This document shows, piece by piece, positions 63,233 through 64,000 of a DNA stretch of 64,000 bases; position 1 is the stretch's first letter; every line of letters begins with the position of its first letter. The DNA is from Algoriphagus boritolerans DSM 17298 = JCM 18970 (GTDB lineage: Bacteria > Bacteroidota > Bacteroidia > Cytophagales > Cyclobacteriaceae). The position numbers and the translations under genes were made by a program. Where the stretch lies: the NCBI RefSeq assembly GCF_900108085.1, contig NZ_FNVR01000010.1:62001-126000 (forward strand), in the 5' to 3' direction. The notes under the pieces were generated by a model, which did not search any database, was not told the origin of the DNA, and saw only the letters and a program-made list of their open reading frames with translations.

Positions 63233-64000
63233 ATGTTAAAAAAATCTAGAAACAACATTTTCCACTCAAAATCAACAGCTTACCTTCTTTACTTTTGGAG
63301 CATTGTTCTATTGATTTCCTGCGGAAAAAAACCTGAATCCGTCGTTGAAAAAACTCAGATTGCCCTGAACTACGCCAAGGGATTTGAGATTTTTCAAGGA
63401 AAAGATTTTTGGGAAATCCATGTGACACAGGGCTACCCGGGAGCTGAAAAAATATTTCGCTACCTGGTTTTGGAGGAAAATTCCCAGGCTGAAAAAACGG
63501 GATTCGATGCCGTAGTTCAGCTGCCGATTTCCAAAATCGTAATGACTTCCACCACCCATATTCCGCATCTGGACTTGCTGAATTCAAGCGAAAAACTGGT
63601 CGGTTTTCCCCAAACAGATTTGATTTCATCCAAAAAAACCAGGGAGTTGATCGACTCCGGAAAAGTCACTGACTTGGGGAATGGTCCATCAGCCAACCCG
63701 GAGATGGTCATCGACCTGCAACCCGATTGGATAATGATTTCGACTTTGGGAGAAGATTTGAGGTATTTGGATCTCTTTGCGCAAGCAAAAATTCCTGCTG
63801 TAATCAATGGAGAATATGTCGAGCAAAACCCGCTTGGACGAGCAGAATGGATCAAATTCACCGGGATTTTGCTTGGGAAACACGAAGAGTCGGTGGCGGT
63901 TTTTGAGGATATTGAAAAAGCTTATCAGCATGCCGAAAAACTCACAGCAAATCTGCCTGAAACAGGCAAACCGAAAGTGCTCAGCGGCGTAATGTATCAG
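63233..64000 (+). CDS. BtuF-like ABC transporter substrate-binding lipoprotein (3' end outside window)
   Basis: 256 codons visible. A lipoprotein signal (YLLYFWSIVLLISC) is followed by a periplasmic-binding (Peripla_BP_2) domain: VVQLPISKIVMTSTTHIPHL, then VTDLGNGPSANPEMVIDLQP and DWIMISTLGEDLRYL, the typical helical-backbone type used for B12 and siderophore iron. Divergent from btuB with the riboswitch between, so cobalamin is the likely ligand; heme or iron-siderophore cannot be excluded from sequence alone. The downstream permease genes are outside the window. Confidence 0.82.
   Translation, partial: MLKKSRNNIFHSKSTAYLLYFWSIVLLISCGKKPESVVEKTQIALNYAKGFEIFQGKDFWEIHVTQGYPGAEKIFRYLVLEENSQAEKTGFDAVVQLPISKIVMTSTTHIPHLDLLNSSEKLVGFPQTDLISSKKTRELIDSGKVTDLGNGPSANPEMVIDLQPDWIMISTLGEDLRYLDLFAQAKIPAVINGEYVEQNPLGRAEWIKFTGILLGKHEESVAVFEDIEKAYQHAEKLTANLPETGKPKVLSGVMYQ

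Overview
The window looks like chromosomal DNA of a Bacteroidota species, most likely from the order Cytophagales near Cyclobacteriaceae/Algoriphagus. This placement is an inference. It rests on promoters of the TTTG / TAnnTTTG type (clearest in front of the SRP RNA), weak Shine-Dalgarno signals, many exported lipoproteins, a DUF6089-type outer-membrane protein, a lone bacteroidete-style FtsE-like ATPase and a BtuB/BtuG-type vitamin B12 locus. No rRNA, tRNA, transposase, integrase or CRISPR array was recognised. One small SRP RNA, one cobalamin riboswitch and many intrinsic terminators are present.

Layout. 1-3309 (minus): a flavin reductase / SDR operon and a folE-PTPS/queD pterin pair. 3611-10656: three L,D-transpeptidases and an operon of GNAT-nitrilase fusion, kdsC, kdsA, ldt, ldt, which joins Kdo supply to murein cross-linking. 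10837-15780: small MscS channel, DUF6089 protein, universal stress protein, exported RidA, O6-alkylguanine methyltransferase. 15874-20617 is an accessory stretch: a VapC toxin broken by one stop codon behind its putative antitoxin, a LexA-like XRE-S24 repressor divergent from a GC-rich dinB, a four-helix-bundle gene between them flanked by inverted 20-bp repeats, and an AT-rich lipoprotein/membrane gene pair lying between the real dinB 3' end and a second, truncated dinB 3' end. 20727-27786: acetyltransferase, two ferritin-like proteins (one with a Tat-lipoprotein leader), creatininase-family amidohydrolase, M28 peptidase, SRP RNA, fructose-6-phosphate aldolase/transaldolase.

27790-44876: FtsE-like ATPase, secreted S41 and S8 proteases, purple-acid-phosphatase-like enzyme, CCA-adding enzyme, a rhaM (L-rhamnose mutarotase) pseudogene, serine hydrolase, HtrA/DegP protease, Hsp20, large MscS channel, cold-shock protein, SixA, SDR. 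45374-58976: arylsulfotransferase-like lipoprotein, HslU, Lon, a lipoprotein/outer-membrane protein pair, dxr-rseP, second HtrA. Envelope and cytosolic protein quality control is therefore unusually well represented (two HtrA, Lon, HslU, RseP, Hsp20). 59072-64000: an orphan HI0074-like protein, a repeat-rich intergenic region and a vitamin B12 acquisition locus: cobalamin riboswitch, BtuB-type receptor and BtuG-like beta-propeller lipoprotein on the minus strand, with a BtuF-like binding protein divergent and running off the window end.

The least ordinary part is 15.8-20.7 kb: a damage-switch pair (autocleaving repressor plus translesion polymerase) with repeated sites and two signs of insertion or recombination. 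Most of the rest is standard bacteroidete housekeeping and envelope biology.
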